DNA of 5,522 nt. It comes from Dysgonomonas sp. (GTDB lineage Bacteria; Bacteroidota; Bacteroidia; Bacteroidales; Dysgonomonadaceae). The DNA is taken from contig JASLEN010000145.1 of the NCBI GenBank assembly GCA_030151105.1, forward strand, positions 1 to 5,522. The letters run 5' to 3'. The notes beneath the pieces are model-generated. The model saw only the letters and a list, made by a program, of their open reading frames with translations, was not told the DNA's origin and did not search any database. The position numbers and the translations under genes are program-made. This document shows, piece after piece, positions 1-5,522 of the stretch; the first letter of the stretch is position 1; every line of letters begins with the position of its first letter.

Positions 1-374
1 GCAAATTCAGAGGGTGGTTGGCTCGTATAGCTCACAACCTGACGATTGACTATTTTAGACAAATCAAAAATGAAAATACATTTTCAAATGATGATGCTGA
101 AATAGATTTACTCAATGATAAGTCCCTTTGTGATGGCACTATAGAAGACGAATTGATAGCAATGCAAATCACTTCAGATATAAGAGTCTTGATATCACAT
201 TTGCCAGATGTACAAAAAGAAGTTTTGGTGATGCGATATTATAAAGATTTGAGTTTTAAAGAAATAGCAGATCTTACAGGAGTAAGTATAAATACCGCTT
301 TAGGGCGTATGCGCTATGCAATCCTAAATATGCGCCGCATGGCTGAAGAAAATAATATAGCTTTAACTGTATAA
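1..374 (+). CDS. RNA polymerase sigma factor, ECF (sigma-70) family, 5'-truncated by window edge
   Basis: This is the C-terminal 123 residues of an extracytoplasmic-function sigma factor, which directs RNA polymerase core to a particular set of promoters. The reading frame is open to the left edge (first full codon at base 3) and ends with TAA at 372-374. The first visible residues, FRGWLARIAHNLTIDYFR, are the end of sigma region 2 (WL..IA.N...D..R pattern). A variable acidic linker follows, then region 4: HLPDVQKEVLVMRYYKDLS and a helix-turn-helix (KEIADLTGVSINTALGRM, about bases 249-320) that would read the -35/-33 promoter element. ECF factors are usually about 160-200 residues, so some 50-70 N-terminal residues, including most of region 2, lie upstream. 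The TTG at base 18 is inside region 2 and is not the start. No anti-sigma gene follows; hairpins and a convergent gene do. Family assignment is firm; the regulon and stimulus cannot be read here. Confidence 0.93.
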   Translation, partial: KFRGWLARIAHNLTIDYFRQIKNENTFSNDDAEIDLLNDKSLCDGTIEDELIAMQITSDIRVLISHLPDVQKEVLVMRYYKDLSFKEIADLTGVSINTALGRMRYAILNMRRMAEENNIALTV

Positions 375-385
375 GCTTAACAACT

Positions 386-405
386 AAAGTAATAGTACTT
401 TTTTT
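386..405 (+). terminator. Weak T-tailed hairpin after the sigma factor gene
   Basis: Twelve bases after the sigma factor stop codon, AAAGTA (386-391) can pair with TACTTT (396-401) around an ATAG loop. The T run spans 399-405, its first three bases being part of the stem. The shape is that of an intrinsic terminator, but the 6-bp stem has only one G-C pair, so by itself it would be weak. The stronger hairpin at 435-466 may be the main stop signal. Confidence 0.35.
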
Positions 406-434
406 ATAAAATTTGATGTAAACACAATTGATAG

Positions 435-466
435 AGGTAGGCACAGATGTGAATCTGCGCCTACCT
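435..466. terminator. Strong hairpin between convergent genes, likely bidirectional terminator
   Basis: AGGTAGGCACAGAT (435-448) pairs with ATCTGCGCCTACCT (453-466). This makes a 14-bp stem with one internal A-C mismatch (443/458), closed by GTGA, a GNRA-type tetraloop. It lies 60 bp after the rightward sigma factor stop and 4 bp after the leftward reductase stop, where a shared terminator is expected. The T-rich tail is modest on the plus strand (TTATTTTA) and poor on the minus strand, so the call rests on the stem and the position. It could also be a copy of a dispersed palindromic repeat that has been adopted as a terminator. Confidence 0.65.
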
Positions 467-470
467 TATT

Positions 471-1427
471 TTATCTCAAAATACTATCGATAGCCTTTAA
501 TTCTTTCTCCGAAAATGCAATATTATTGAGTGTGTCAATATTGTCTTGGAGCTGCATTATTGTGCTTGCGCCGACTATCACAGACGATATATATTCTTTA
601 TGCAATTGCCATGCTAAAGCCATTTGAGCCAAACTTTGTCCTCTGGTTTGGGCTAGACTGTTTAGCTTTTGAATCTTTACTAAAAGCTCCGACGTAATCT
701 GCTCTTTTTTAAGAAAACCATGACTTTTGCCAGCTCTAGAATCATCAGGTATGCCATTCAGATATCTATCTGTCAACAAGCCTTGTGCCAATGGAGAAAA
801 GCTGACAAATCCTACACCATTTCGCTTATTCATATCCACATGCTCTTTCTCCACATCTCTAGTCAATAAATTGTATCTATCTTGATAAACTAGACATTTT
901 ACATTCTGCTCTCGCATCATTGCATAAGCAGACTCAGCCAGATGAGCAGGATACTTAGAGAGACCAACGTAAAGAGCCTTTCCTTGTTTAACAATATCTA
1001 TTAAGGCTTGAATAGTTTCTTCCAAAGGAGTTTCTGAATCGTAGCGGTGTGAATAAAAGATATCAAAATACTCAAGTCCTGTCCGTTGCAGACTTTGATT
1101 GATACTTGCCATGATAGATTTTCTTGAACCTCCATCTCCATAAGGTCCATCCCACATCAAATGTCCAGCCTTAGAACTGATTATGATTTCGTCTCTATGA
1201 CTTTTGAACTCTTTTCCTAATACTTTCCCAAAGTTGCTTTCGGCACTTCCTGGAGGAGGTCCGTAGTTGTTTGCTAAATCGAAGTGGGTTATTCCCGACC
1301 CAAAAGCATGAAAAAGTAATGTCTTGGCATTCTCAAAATTATCCACTGCACCAAAGTTGTGCCACAAACCTAGAGATATGCTAGAAAGCTTTAATCCACT
1401 ATCTCCACATTTTCTATAATTCATCAT
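471..1427 (-). CDS. Aldo/keto reductase, YghZ/GpR-like (AKR14 type)
   Basis: A 318-residue cytoplasmic NAD(P)H-dependent oxidoreductase with the (beta/alpha)8 barrel of the aldo/keto reductase family. It closely resembles E. coli YghZ (L-glyceraldehyde 3-phosphate and methylglyoxal reductase) in signature stretches: SLGLWHNFG (18-26), GITHFDLANNYGPPPGSAE (45-63), SRK near 101-103, GLEYFDIFYSHR (117-128), PLAQGLLT (212-219) and GQSLAQMALAW (263-273). The catalytic tetrad is intact: Asp50, Tyr55, Lys86, His127. The cofactor-binding region includes the SPLAQGLL loop and IVGAS (284-288). It is shorter than E. coli YghZ (346 residues), lacking the N-terminal lead and the C-terminal tail. No signal peptide is present. 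There are two tandem ATG codons at the start; translation from either is possible. It starts 10 bp after the fucosidase stop, so the two are surely co-transcribed and perhaps translationally coupled. The family is firm. The substrate is unknown: a small aldehyde is likely, and a fucose-related one is suggested only by its neighbour. Confidence 0.95.
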   Translation of the reverse strand: MMNYRKCGDSGLKLSSISLGLWHNFGAVDNFENAKTLLFHAFGSGITHFDLANNYGPPPGSAESNFGKVLGKEFKSHRDEIIISSKAGHLMWDGPYGDGGSRKSIMASINQSLQRTGLEYFDIFYSHRYDSETPLEETIQALIDIVKQGKALYVGLSKYPAHLAESAYAMMREQNVKCLVYQDRYNLLTRDVEKEHVDMNKRNGVGFVSFSPLAQGLLTDRYLNGIPDDSRAGKSHGFLKKEQITSELLVKIQKLNSLAQTRGQSLAQMALAWQLHKEYISSVIVGASTIMQLQDNIDTLNNIAFSEKELKAIDSILR

Positions 1428-1437
1428 TTTGGATATA

Positions 1438-2823
1438 TTAATTTAATATTATTTCTATAACTGGTACTTCCACATTTGGTCTTTCTACAGGCAGCGAAAG
1501 AATGATATCATTTGCCCCACCATATTCCGACATATGGCTATCACTCGTAGGAGTGGTAGGTGTAAAGTATTTTATTTCGGAATCGTCATTCAATAGTTGG
1601 GCATATTTTATTTTACCTTTAAAATTCTTTAGATGTAACGACTTGAATGGCCATTCAAGAACATGAATATACAGACGATTGGTTTTAGGATTGTACGTCA
1701 AAAAACTATTTTGAGGAGCTTCAAATTCATCAGGAGCAGCCGTACAACCATAAATAGATCTATCGTGAAACTTCATCCATTTAGCAATTGCGTCTAGTCT
1801 TTCATTTGCTCTGTCATCAAATACACCTCGGGCAGTAGGACCTACATTCAAAAGCAAATTTCCTCCTTTACTAACGGTTTCAATAAGCATCGTTACTAGC
1901 TGATGGGAGCTTTTCCATGTATATTGATCTCTATCATAGCCCCATGACCCTGAAAATGTTTGACAAGTTTCCCAATATGTACGTTCTCCATTGTGTTTAG
2001 GCCATTCGTTAGGCATAAATTGCTCTGGCGAAATATAGTCCCATCCCCAATCTGTATGAGACAAATCCATTCTATTGTCCACTATGATATTAGGCATCAA
2101 ACTTCTGATATGCTTCAACAAATCTTCCGAACCCCATTCTTCATGTCCTTTACCATCTTCTCCAGGGTAAGAATAATCGAGGAATAATTCATCAATCTGT
2201 CCAAATTCAGTGAGAAGTTCGGTCAGTTGATCTTTCATATATTGGCGATATTTTTTCATATCCCTTTTCTTGTTTGCCTCTTTCCAGTCCTTTGGTCTGT
2301 TGGGGTGCATGTTGTCATATGTGAAATCTGGATGATGCCAATCTATTAATGAATAGTAAAATCCGATTTTTATACCCTCAGATCTAAAAGCTTCTACAAA
2401 AGGTTTTAGAATATCTTTACCATAGGGAGTATTTGTTACTTTGTAATCAGTATGTTTAGTATCCCACATACAAAATCCGTCATGATGCTTGGTTGTGATT
2501 ACAACATATTTCATGCCCGCAGCTTTTGCTTTAGCAGCCCATTCTTTAGGATTGTAGAGGTCAGGATTGAAATGATCGACGTATTTTTGATAATCCTCAT
2601 CGCTTATTCTCTCTATCGATTTAATCCACTCGTGTCTAGCAGGCAGTGCATAGACTCCCCAATGGATAAACATTCCAAATCTATCGTGTGTCCACCAAGC
2701 CATACGTTCTGCTTTCTGTTCTTTTGTTTCTTTAGCCCAGCTTGGCGTGGACTGTGCTTGAGTATTGTTGGTTATGCTTGCTAAAAGGGAGAGTAGCAAA
2801 GCCGTCAAAAGTATTTTTCTCAT
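1438..2823 (-). CDS. Secreted alpha-L-fucosidase, glycoside hydrolase family 29
   Basis: A 461-residue retaining exo-glycosidase that removes terminal L-fucose from glycans. Residues 1-24 form a type I signal peptide (MRKILL, a hydrophobic core, then NTQAQ|S). No lipobox cysteine is seen, so it is probably periplasmic and soluble. GH29 landmarks in order are FGMFIHWGVYALPARHEW (49-66; His54, Glu65, Trp66), TTKHHDGFCMWDT (110-122; His113, His114), GFYYSLIDWH (154-163), LFLDYSYPGEDGKG (213-226), VDNRMD (248-253), DYISPEQ (262-268), and NLLLNVGPTARG (322-333). By comparison with the Thermotoga enzyme (nucleophile Asp224, acid/base Glu266), Asp216 is the expected nucleophile and Glu267 the best acid/base candidate; the latter is less certain because this residue varies in GH29. 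The last roughly 100 residues form the usual C-terminal beta domain, with no added carbohydrate-binding module. It is the first gene of a two-gene operon with the reductase. No SusC/SusD genes are visible, so membership of a polysaccharide utilisation locus is not shown. The linkage preference is unknown. Confidence 0.95.
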   Translation of the reverse strand: MRKILLTALLLSLLASITNNTQAQSTPSWAKETKEQKAERMAWWTHDRFGMFIHWGVYALPARHEWIKSIERISDEDYQKYVDHFNPDLYNPKEWAAKAKAAGMKYVVITTKHHDGFCMWDTKHTDYKVTNTPYGKDILKPFVEAFRSEGIKIGFYYSLIDWHHPDFTYDNMHPNRPKDWKEANKKRDMKKYRQYMKDQLTELLTEFGQIDELFLDYSYPGEDGKGHEEWGSEDLLKHIRSLMPNIIVDNRMDLSHTDWGWDYISPEQFMPNEWPKHNGERTYWETCQTFSGSWGYDRDQYTWKSSHQLVTMLIETVSKGGNLLLNVGPTARGVFDDRANERLDAIAKWMKFHDRSIYGCTAAPDEFEAPQNSFLTYNPKTNRLYIHVLEWPFKSLHLKNFKGKIKYAQLLNDDSEIKYFTPTTPTSDSHMSEYGGANDIILSLPVERPNVEVPVIEIILN

Positions 2824-2862
2824 GATAAATATTTAAATGATATATGTTTTTCTAAAAGTACA

Positions 2863-2889
2863 CAAACTTTACAAGTTCTTCAATCCAAA
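2863..2889 (-). promoter_or_regulatory. Possible promoter of the fucosidase-reductase operon
   Basis: Read on the minus strand, TAAAGTTTG (2871-2863) resembles the Bacteroidota -7 element TAnnTTTG with one extra base. A TTTG (2889-2886) lies 14 bp upstream as a possible -33 element. The spacer is shorter than the usual roughly 19 bp, and no perfect -7 match exists in this intergenic region on this strand. Transcription would start about 35 nt before the fucosidase ATG, leaving a very AT-rich leader. This is a weak call supported mainly by position. Confidence 0.3.
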
Positions 2890-2923
2890 GAGGCATTTGT
2901 TCAAAAGCCCTTTTCATTCTATG

Positions 2924-2944
2924 CTAAAAAATCATCCTTTTTAG
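2924..2944. repeat. 7-bp inverted repeat just upstream of the pcrA -7 box
   Basis: CTAAAAA (2924-2930) and TTTTTAG (2938-2944) form a perfect 7-bp inverted repeat around a 7-base centre, ending two bases before the helicase -7 element. That is where a repressor would block polymerase. The arms are nearly all A and T, so chance is a serious alternative in DNA this AT-rich. Confidence 0.25.
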
Positions 2945-2946
2945 GC

Positions 2947-2954
2947 TATCTTTG
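2947..2954 (+). promoter_or_regulatory. pcrA: Promoter -7 element (TAnnTTTG) of the helicase gene
   Basis: TATCTTTG is an exact match to the Bacteroidota primary-sigma -7 consensus. It lies 21 bp before the ATG at 2976, which implies a very short leader of roughly 15 nt. No TTTG is found at the expected -33 distance; the nearest one upstream (2896-2899) is too far. The TTG at 2952 lies inside this element, which argues against that TTG as a start codon. Confidence 0.65.
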
Positions 2955-2975
2955 TACTTCATTTGCATAATTGAT

Positions 2976-5321
2976 ATGAATACTTTATTAGAACAATTGA
3001 ACAAACAGCAGCGAGAAGCTGTAGAATATAATAATGGTCCATCACTTATAATTGCAGGAGCAGGTTCTGGCAAAACAAGGGTGCTGACCTACAAAATTGC
3101 ATACCTATTGAAACAAGGCATGATGCCGCATAGTGTTTTGGCACTGACCTTTACCAATAAAGCAGCTGCTGAAATGAAAGCACGTATTGCCGAAATTATT
3201 GGTTGGCAAAATGCTAGAGGTTTGTGGATGGGTACGTTTCACTCTGTTTTTTCTCGAATCTTGAGAACTGAAGCAGAAAAGATTGGTTTTACCTCAAGCT
3301 TTACAATCTCTGATTCGGCAGATTCTCGTAACTTGATTAAAACAATCATCAAAGAATATCAACTAGATGATAAGGTATATAAGCCAGCACGAGTGCAAGG
3401 CATTATTTCTAATGCTAAGAATGGCTTGATTTCGCCAGCTATGTATGCTCAGAATAAAGAATTAGTAGAGCATGATATTCGTTCTAAAATGCCCATGGTG
3501 AAGGATATTTATAGAGATTATAATGCTCGTCTTAAACGTGCTAACTCTATGGATTTTGATGATTTGCTTTTCTTCACTAATCGATTGTTTAGGGATCATC
3601 CAGAAGTGTTGAGGTTCTATCAAGATATCTTTCAGTTTATATTAGTGGATGAGTATCAGGATACTAACTTTGCTCAATATTTGGTCGTTAAGCAACTTGC
3701 AGATGCACACCATCGTGTGTGTGTGGTGGGTGACGATGCACAGAGTATCTATTCGTTTAGAGGAGCTAATATTGACAACATACTTAAATTTAAGGAAGTA
3801 TATCCAGAAGCTAAGCTATTTAAACTAGAGCAAAATTATCGTTCTACTCAGAATATTGTAAATGCAGCTAACAGCTTGATAAGTCAAAATAGTGAGCAAA
3901 TTAAGAAAAAAGTTTTCTCAGAAAAAGCAGAAGGAGATAGGATAGAAGTTGCAGGAGCATACTCCGATTTTGAAGAAGGAGTAATTGTTGCCAATAAAAT
4001 ACAGGAGCTCCGCAGAAGCAAACAAACCAATAACAATGATTTTGCAATTCTATACAGAACCAATGCCCAGTCTCGAGTATTTGAAGAATCTTTGAGAAAA
4101 AAGAACATCCCATATCGTATATATGGTGGATTATCATTCTATCAACGAAAAGAAATAAAAGACGTTATCGCCTACTTCCGAATGATTATCAATCCATTTG
4201 ATGAAGAGGCTTTTAAGCGCATAATAAATTATCCAGCTCGTGGAATTGGAGCTACTACACTAACTAAAATAGTGGACACAGCTCAGCTACATCAAATTAG
4301 CCTATGGGAGGTCATTGCAGGAGTTCTCGATTATAACTTGGATGTAAATGCAGGTACAGCTCGCAAACTGGCTGGCTTTCGAGAGTTGATAGATGGCTTT
4401 GTAGAGAAAGCACAGACACTGAATGCTTACGAATTGGCCACAGCAATTGTCAAAGAATCTGGCATAGCAAGTGAAGCTTATAAGGATCAAACTCCAGAGG
4501 GAATGAGCCGTCAGGAAAACTTGCAAGAGCTTTTGACTGGTATTCATGAATTTTGCGAAACTAGAATAGAGGAGGGCAATGAGGAAGTGTCGTTGGTCGA
4601 TTTCCTTTCTGAAGTTTCTCTTTTGAGCGATCAAGATACAGATAAAGAAGTGGCGGAAGAAAAAGTGACTTTGATGACAATACATGCTTCCAAGGGATTG
4701 GAATTTAAAAATGTTTTTGTTGTAGGTCTCGAAGAAGATTTATTCCCTTCTGCAATGGCTAAGAATGAATTTAAAGGGCTGGAAGAAGAGCGACGTTTGT
4801 TTTATGTTGCGATTACTCGAGCAGAAGAATTTTGTATGGTATCTTTTGCCAAAAGTCGTTTTCGTCATGGGCAAACTAATGCAAGTCACCCAAGTCGTTT
4901 CTTGAAGGACATAGATGCAGCTTATCTAAAGGTAAATGCAGGAGGCTTTGGAACTAATTTTGATAGCCCAAGCGGACAGGTCGAAAACAGATTTGCCAAT
5001 AGGTATGCTGGAATGCAACCAACAGTACGAAGAGAAGCACCACAGAGCAGACCTATATCAACGCCAACACCTAGTGCAACAGCTCGCCCAAGCGTTGGTT
5101 CTCAGTTTGTAAATGCGCGTAATGCAAAACCTAAATCGGATGCTGGTGTAAATGTAGGAGGGCTACAAGTCGGAACGACCATACAACATGAGCGTTTCGG
5201 TATAGGTAAAGTAACGGCTTTGGCTGGAGATGCTGATAGTCGTAAGGCAACAGTGGAGTTCGAAAATTCGGGAACAAAACAATTATTACTCAAGTTCGCT
5301 CGCTTTCAGATTGTTGAATAG
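2976..5321 (+). CDS. pcrA: ATP-dependent 3'-5' DNA helicase, PcrA/UvrD family (SF1A)
   Basis: A complete 781-residue helicase that unwinds DNA in nucleotide excision and mismatch repair, removes recombinase filaments and helps resolve replication-transcription conflicts. All SF1A motifs are intact: Q motif LNKQQREAV (8-16), Walker A AGAGSGKT (27-34, Lys33), Ia ALTFTNKAAAEMK (56-68), Ic GTFHSVFSRILR (86-97), Id MDFDDLL (192-198), II VDEYQDTN (224-231), III VGDDAQSIYSFRGA (251-264), IV LEQNYRST (284-291), IVa LYRTNAQSR (359-367), V TIHASKGLEF (568-577) and VI EEERRLFYVAITRAEE (603-618). A flexible linker rich in Ser, Thr, Pro and Ala (about 655-728) leads to a Tudor-like C-terminal domain (731-781; GTTIQHERFGIGKV) that binds RNA polymerase in PcrA. 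The ATG at 2976 is chosen because translation then begins MNTLLEQLNKQQ, as in the family. The upstream TTG at 2952 falls in the promoter. The gene is divergent from the fucosidase operon and appears monocistronic. Confidence 0.97.
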   Translation: MNTLLEQLNKQQREAVEYNNGPSLIIAGAGSGKTRVLTYKIAYLLKQGMMPHSVLALTFTNKAAAEMKARIAEIIGWQNARGLWMGTFHSVFSRILRTEAEKIGFTSSFTISDSADSRNLIKTIIKEYQLDDKVYKPARVQGIISNAKNGLISPAMYAQNKELVEHDIRSKMPMVKDIYRDYNARLKRANSMDFDDLLFFTNRLFRDHPEVLRFYQDIFQFILVDEYQDTNFAQYLVVKQLADAHHRVCVVGDDAQSIYSFRGANIDNILKFKEVYPEAKLFKLEQNYRSTQNIVNAANSLISQNSEQIKKKVFSEKAEGDRIEVAGAYSDFEEGVIVANKIQELRRSKQTNNNDFAILYRTNAQSRVFEESLRKKNIPYRIYGGLSFYQRKEIKDVIAYFRMIINPFDEEAFKRIINYPARGIGATTLTKIVDTAQLHQISLWEVIAGVLDYNLDVNAGTARKLAGFRELIDGFVEKAQTLNAYELATAIVKESGIASEAYKDQTPEGMSRQENLQELLTGIHEFCETRIEEGNEEVSLVDFLSEVSLLSDQDTDKEVAEEKVTLMTIHASKGLEFKNVFVVGLEEDLFPSAMAKNEFKGLEEERRLFYVAITRAEEFCMVSFAKSRFRHGQTNASHPSRFLKDIDAAYLKVNAGGFGTNFDSPSGQVENRFANRYAGMQPTVRREAPQSRPISTPTPSATARPSVGSQFVNARNAKPKSDAGVNVGGLQVGTTIQHERFGIGKVTALAGDADSRKATVEFENSGTKQLLLKFARFQIVE

Positions 5322-5330
5322 CTTTCTATC

Positions 5331-5345
5331 CTTTTTAAGAAAAAG
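5331..5345 (+). terminator. Possible weak terminator after the helicase gene
   Basis: CTTTTT (5331-5336) can pair with AAAAAG (5340-5345) across an AAG loop, 9 bp after the helicase stop codon. The stem has one G-C pair and is not followed by a continuous T run, though a T-rich stretch (TTTTGTTTGTTTCTTTT) follows at about 5361-5377. This is not a convincing intrinsic terminator, but nothing better is seen before the next promoter. Confidence 0.2.
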
Positions 5346-5437
5346 ATGAACTTAATAGTATTTTGTTTGTTTCTTTTAACATAAATAGGTGCAACAACAT
5401 GACTAGCAATGCGTCTTTATTGTAGATGAAGGTCATA

Positions 5438-5463
5438 TTTGAAAGAAATATATTGTATCTTTG
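5438..5463 (+). promoter_or_regulatory. Promoter for a rightward gene beyond the window
   Basis: TATCTTTG (5456-5463) is an exact match to the Bacteroidota -7 element and is the same octamer as in the helicase promoter. A TTTG at 5438-5441 could serve as the -33 element, but the spacer is only 14 bp, shorter than usual. Transcription would begin near 5468-5472, inside or next to the inverted repeat at 5464-5484. No credible start codon with a long frame follows before the edge, so the leader is at least about 50 nt. The rest of the 201 bases after the helicase holds no gene that I can see. Confidence 0.6.
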
Positions 5464-5484
5464 TTTGTAGTAAAATGCTACAAA
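5464..5484. repeat. Inverted repeat abutting the promoter: candidate operator
   Basis: TTTGTAG (5464-5470) and CTACAAA (5478-5484) form a perfect 7-bp inverted repeat around the 7-base centre TAAAATG. It starts immediately after the -7 box and should cover the transcription start. Bound protein there would block initiation, so an operator for a dimeric repressor is plausible. It could instead fold as a small hairpin at the 5' end of the transcript. The regulator is unknown. Confidence 0.45.
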
Positions 5485-5522
5485 TAGACTTTTATAATAA
5501 TTCTTTTTAAACCTTTTGACTA

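Noticed and set aside
1960..2187. Plus-strand open frame of 75 codons inside the fucosidase gene
   Set aside because: It lies fully opposite a well-supported gene, has no recognisable motif or upstream promoter, and its composition is that of antisense translation.
2452..2784. Plus-strand open frame of 110 codons opposite the fucosidase N-terminus
   Set aside because: It is the antisense of conserved GH29 motifs and the signal peptide region. Its hydrophobic stretches reflect the complement of the real coding sequence.
3884..4137. Two overlapping minus-strand open frames inside the helicase gene
   Set aside because: They are shadows in other frames of conserved helicase motifs IV-IVa, and no start signals or family features are seen.
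4302..4685. Minus-strand open frame of 127 codons inside the helicase gene
   Set aside because: The helicase frame here is continuous and conserved; the antisense product is Cys/Phe-rich and resembles no family I recognise.
5102..5293. Minus-strand open frame opposite the helicase C-terminus
   Set aside because: It is antisense to the conserved Tudor-like domain, with no independent evidence of expression.
5346..5384. Short ATG frame of 12 codons after the helicase (MNLIVFCLFLLT)
   Set aside because: Hydrophobic but far too short, with no ribosome-binding or promoter signal specific to it.
5475..5510. 11-codon ATG frame after the right-edge promoter
   Set aside because: Its ATG is inside the inverted-repeat loop, right at the expected transcription start, and the frame ends at once. 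A leader peptide cannot be excluded, but nothing supports it.
1..5522. A novel defence, mobile or biosynthetic system
   Set aside because: All four genes belong to well-known housekeeping or metabolic families with intact motifs. No transposase, integrase, repeat array or unusual gene cluster is visible in the window.

Overview
The window looks like ordinary chromosomal DNA of a member of the Bacteroidota, probably Bacteroidales. It is AT-rich, and two intergenic regions carry perfect copies of the Bacteroidota -7 promoter element TAnnTTTG. Start codons follow A/T-rich leaders without clear Shine-Dalgarno sites. The protein families (Bacteroidota-like ECF sigma factor, secreted GH29 fucosidase, PcrA/UvrD helicase) fit this. 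The genus cannot be fixed from the sequence.

Layout. Bases 1-374 (+) are the 3' end of an ECF sigma factor gene whose start lies outside the window. It converges on a minus-strand pair, and the 96-bp gap between them holds a weak T-tailed hairpin and a strong 14-bp stem with a GTGA tetraloop that probably terminates transcription from both sides. The minus-strand pair (2823 down to 471) is a secreted GH29 alpha-L-fucosidase followed after 10 bp by a YghZ-type aldo/keto reductase, almost certainly one transcript. A 152-bp divergent intergenic region (2824-2975) carries promoters for the fucosidase operon (weakly recognisable) and for a rightward gene (perfect -7 box). That gene, 2976-5321, is a complete PcrA/UvrD-type SF1A helicase with the C-terminal Tudor-like domain. 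The last 201 bases hold no gene. They contain a possible weak terminator, then a second perfect -7 box followed at once by a 7-bp inverted repeat, so a rightward gene probably starts just beyond the window.

How the genes work together. The fucosidase would release L-fucose from glycans in the periplasm. The reductase is a cytoplasmic NADPH-type enzyme for small aldehydes, and its co-transcription with a fucosidase suggests, without proving, a role in handling fucose or a fucose-derived aldehyde. The sigma factor and the helicase appear to be independent neighbours.

I found no mobile element, CRISPR array, tRNA, rRNA or clearly novel system. The points most worth a second look are the palindrome next to the promoter at the right edge, the fucosidase-reductase pairing and the convergent-gene hairpin.
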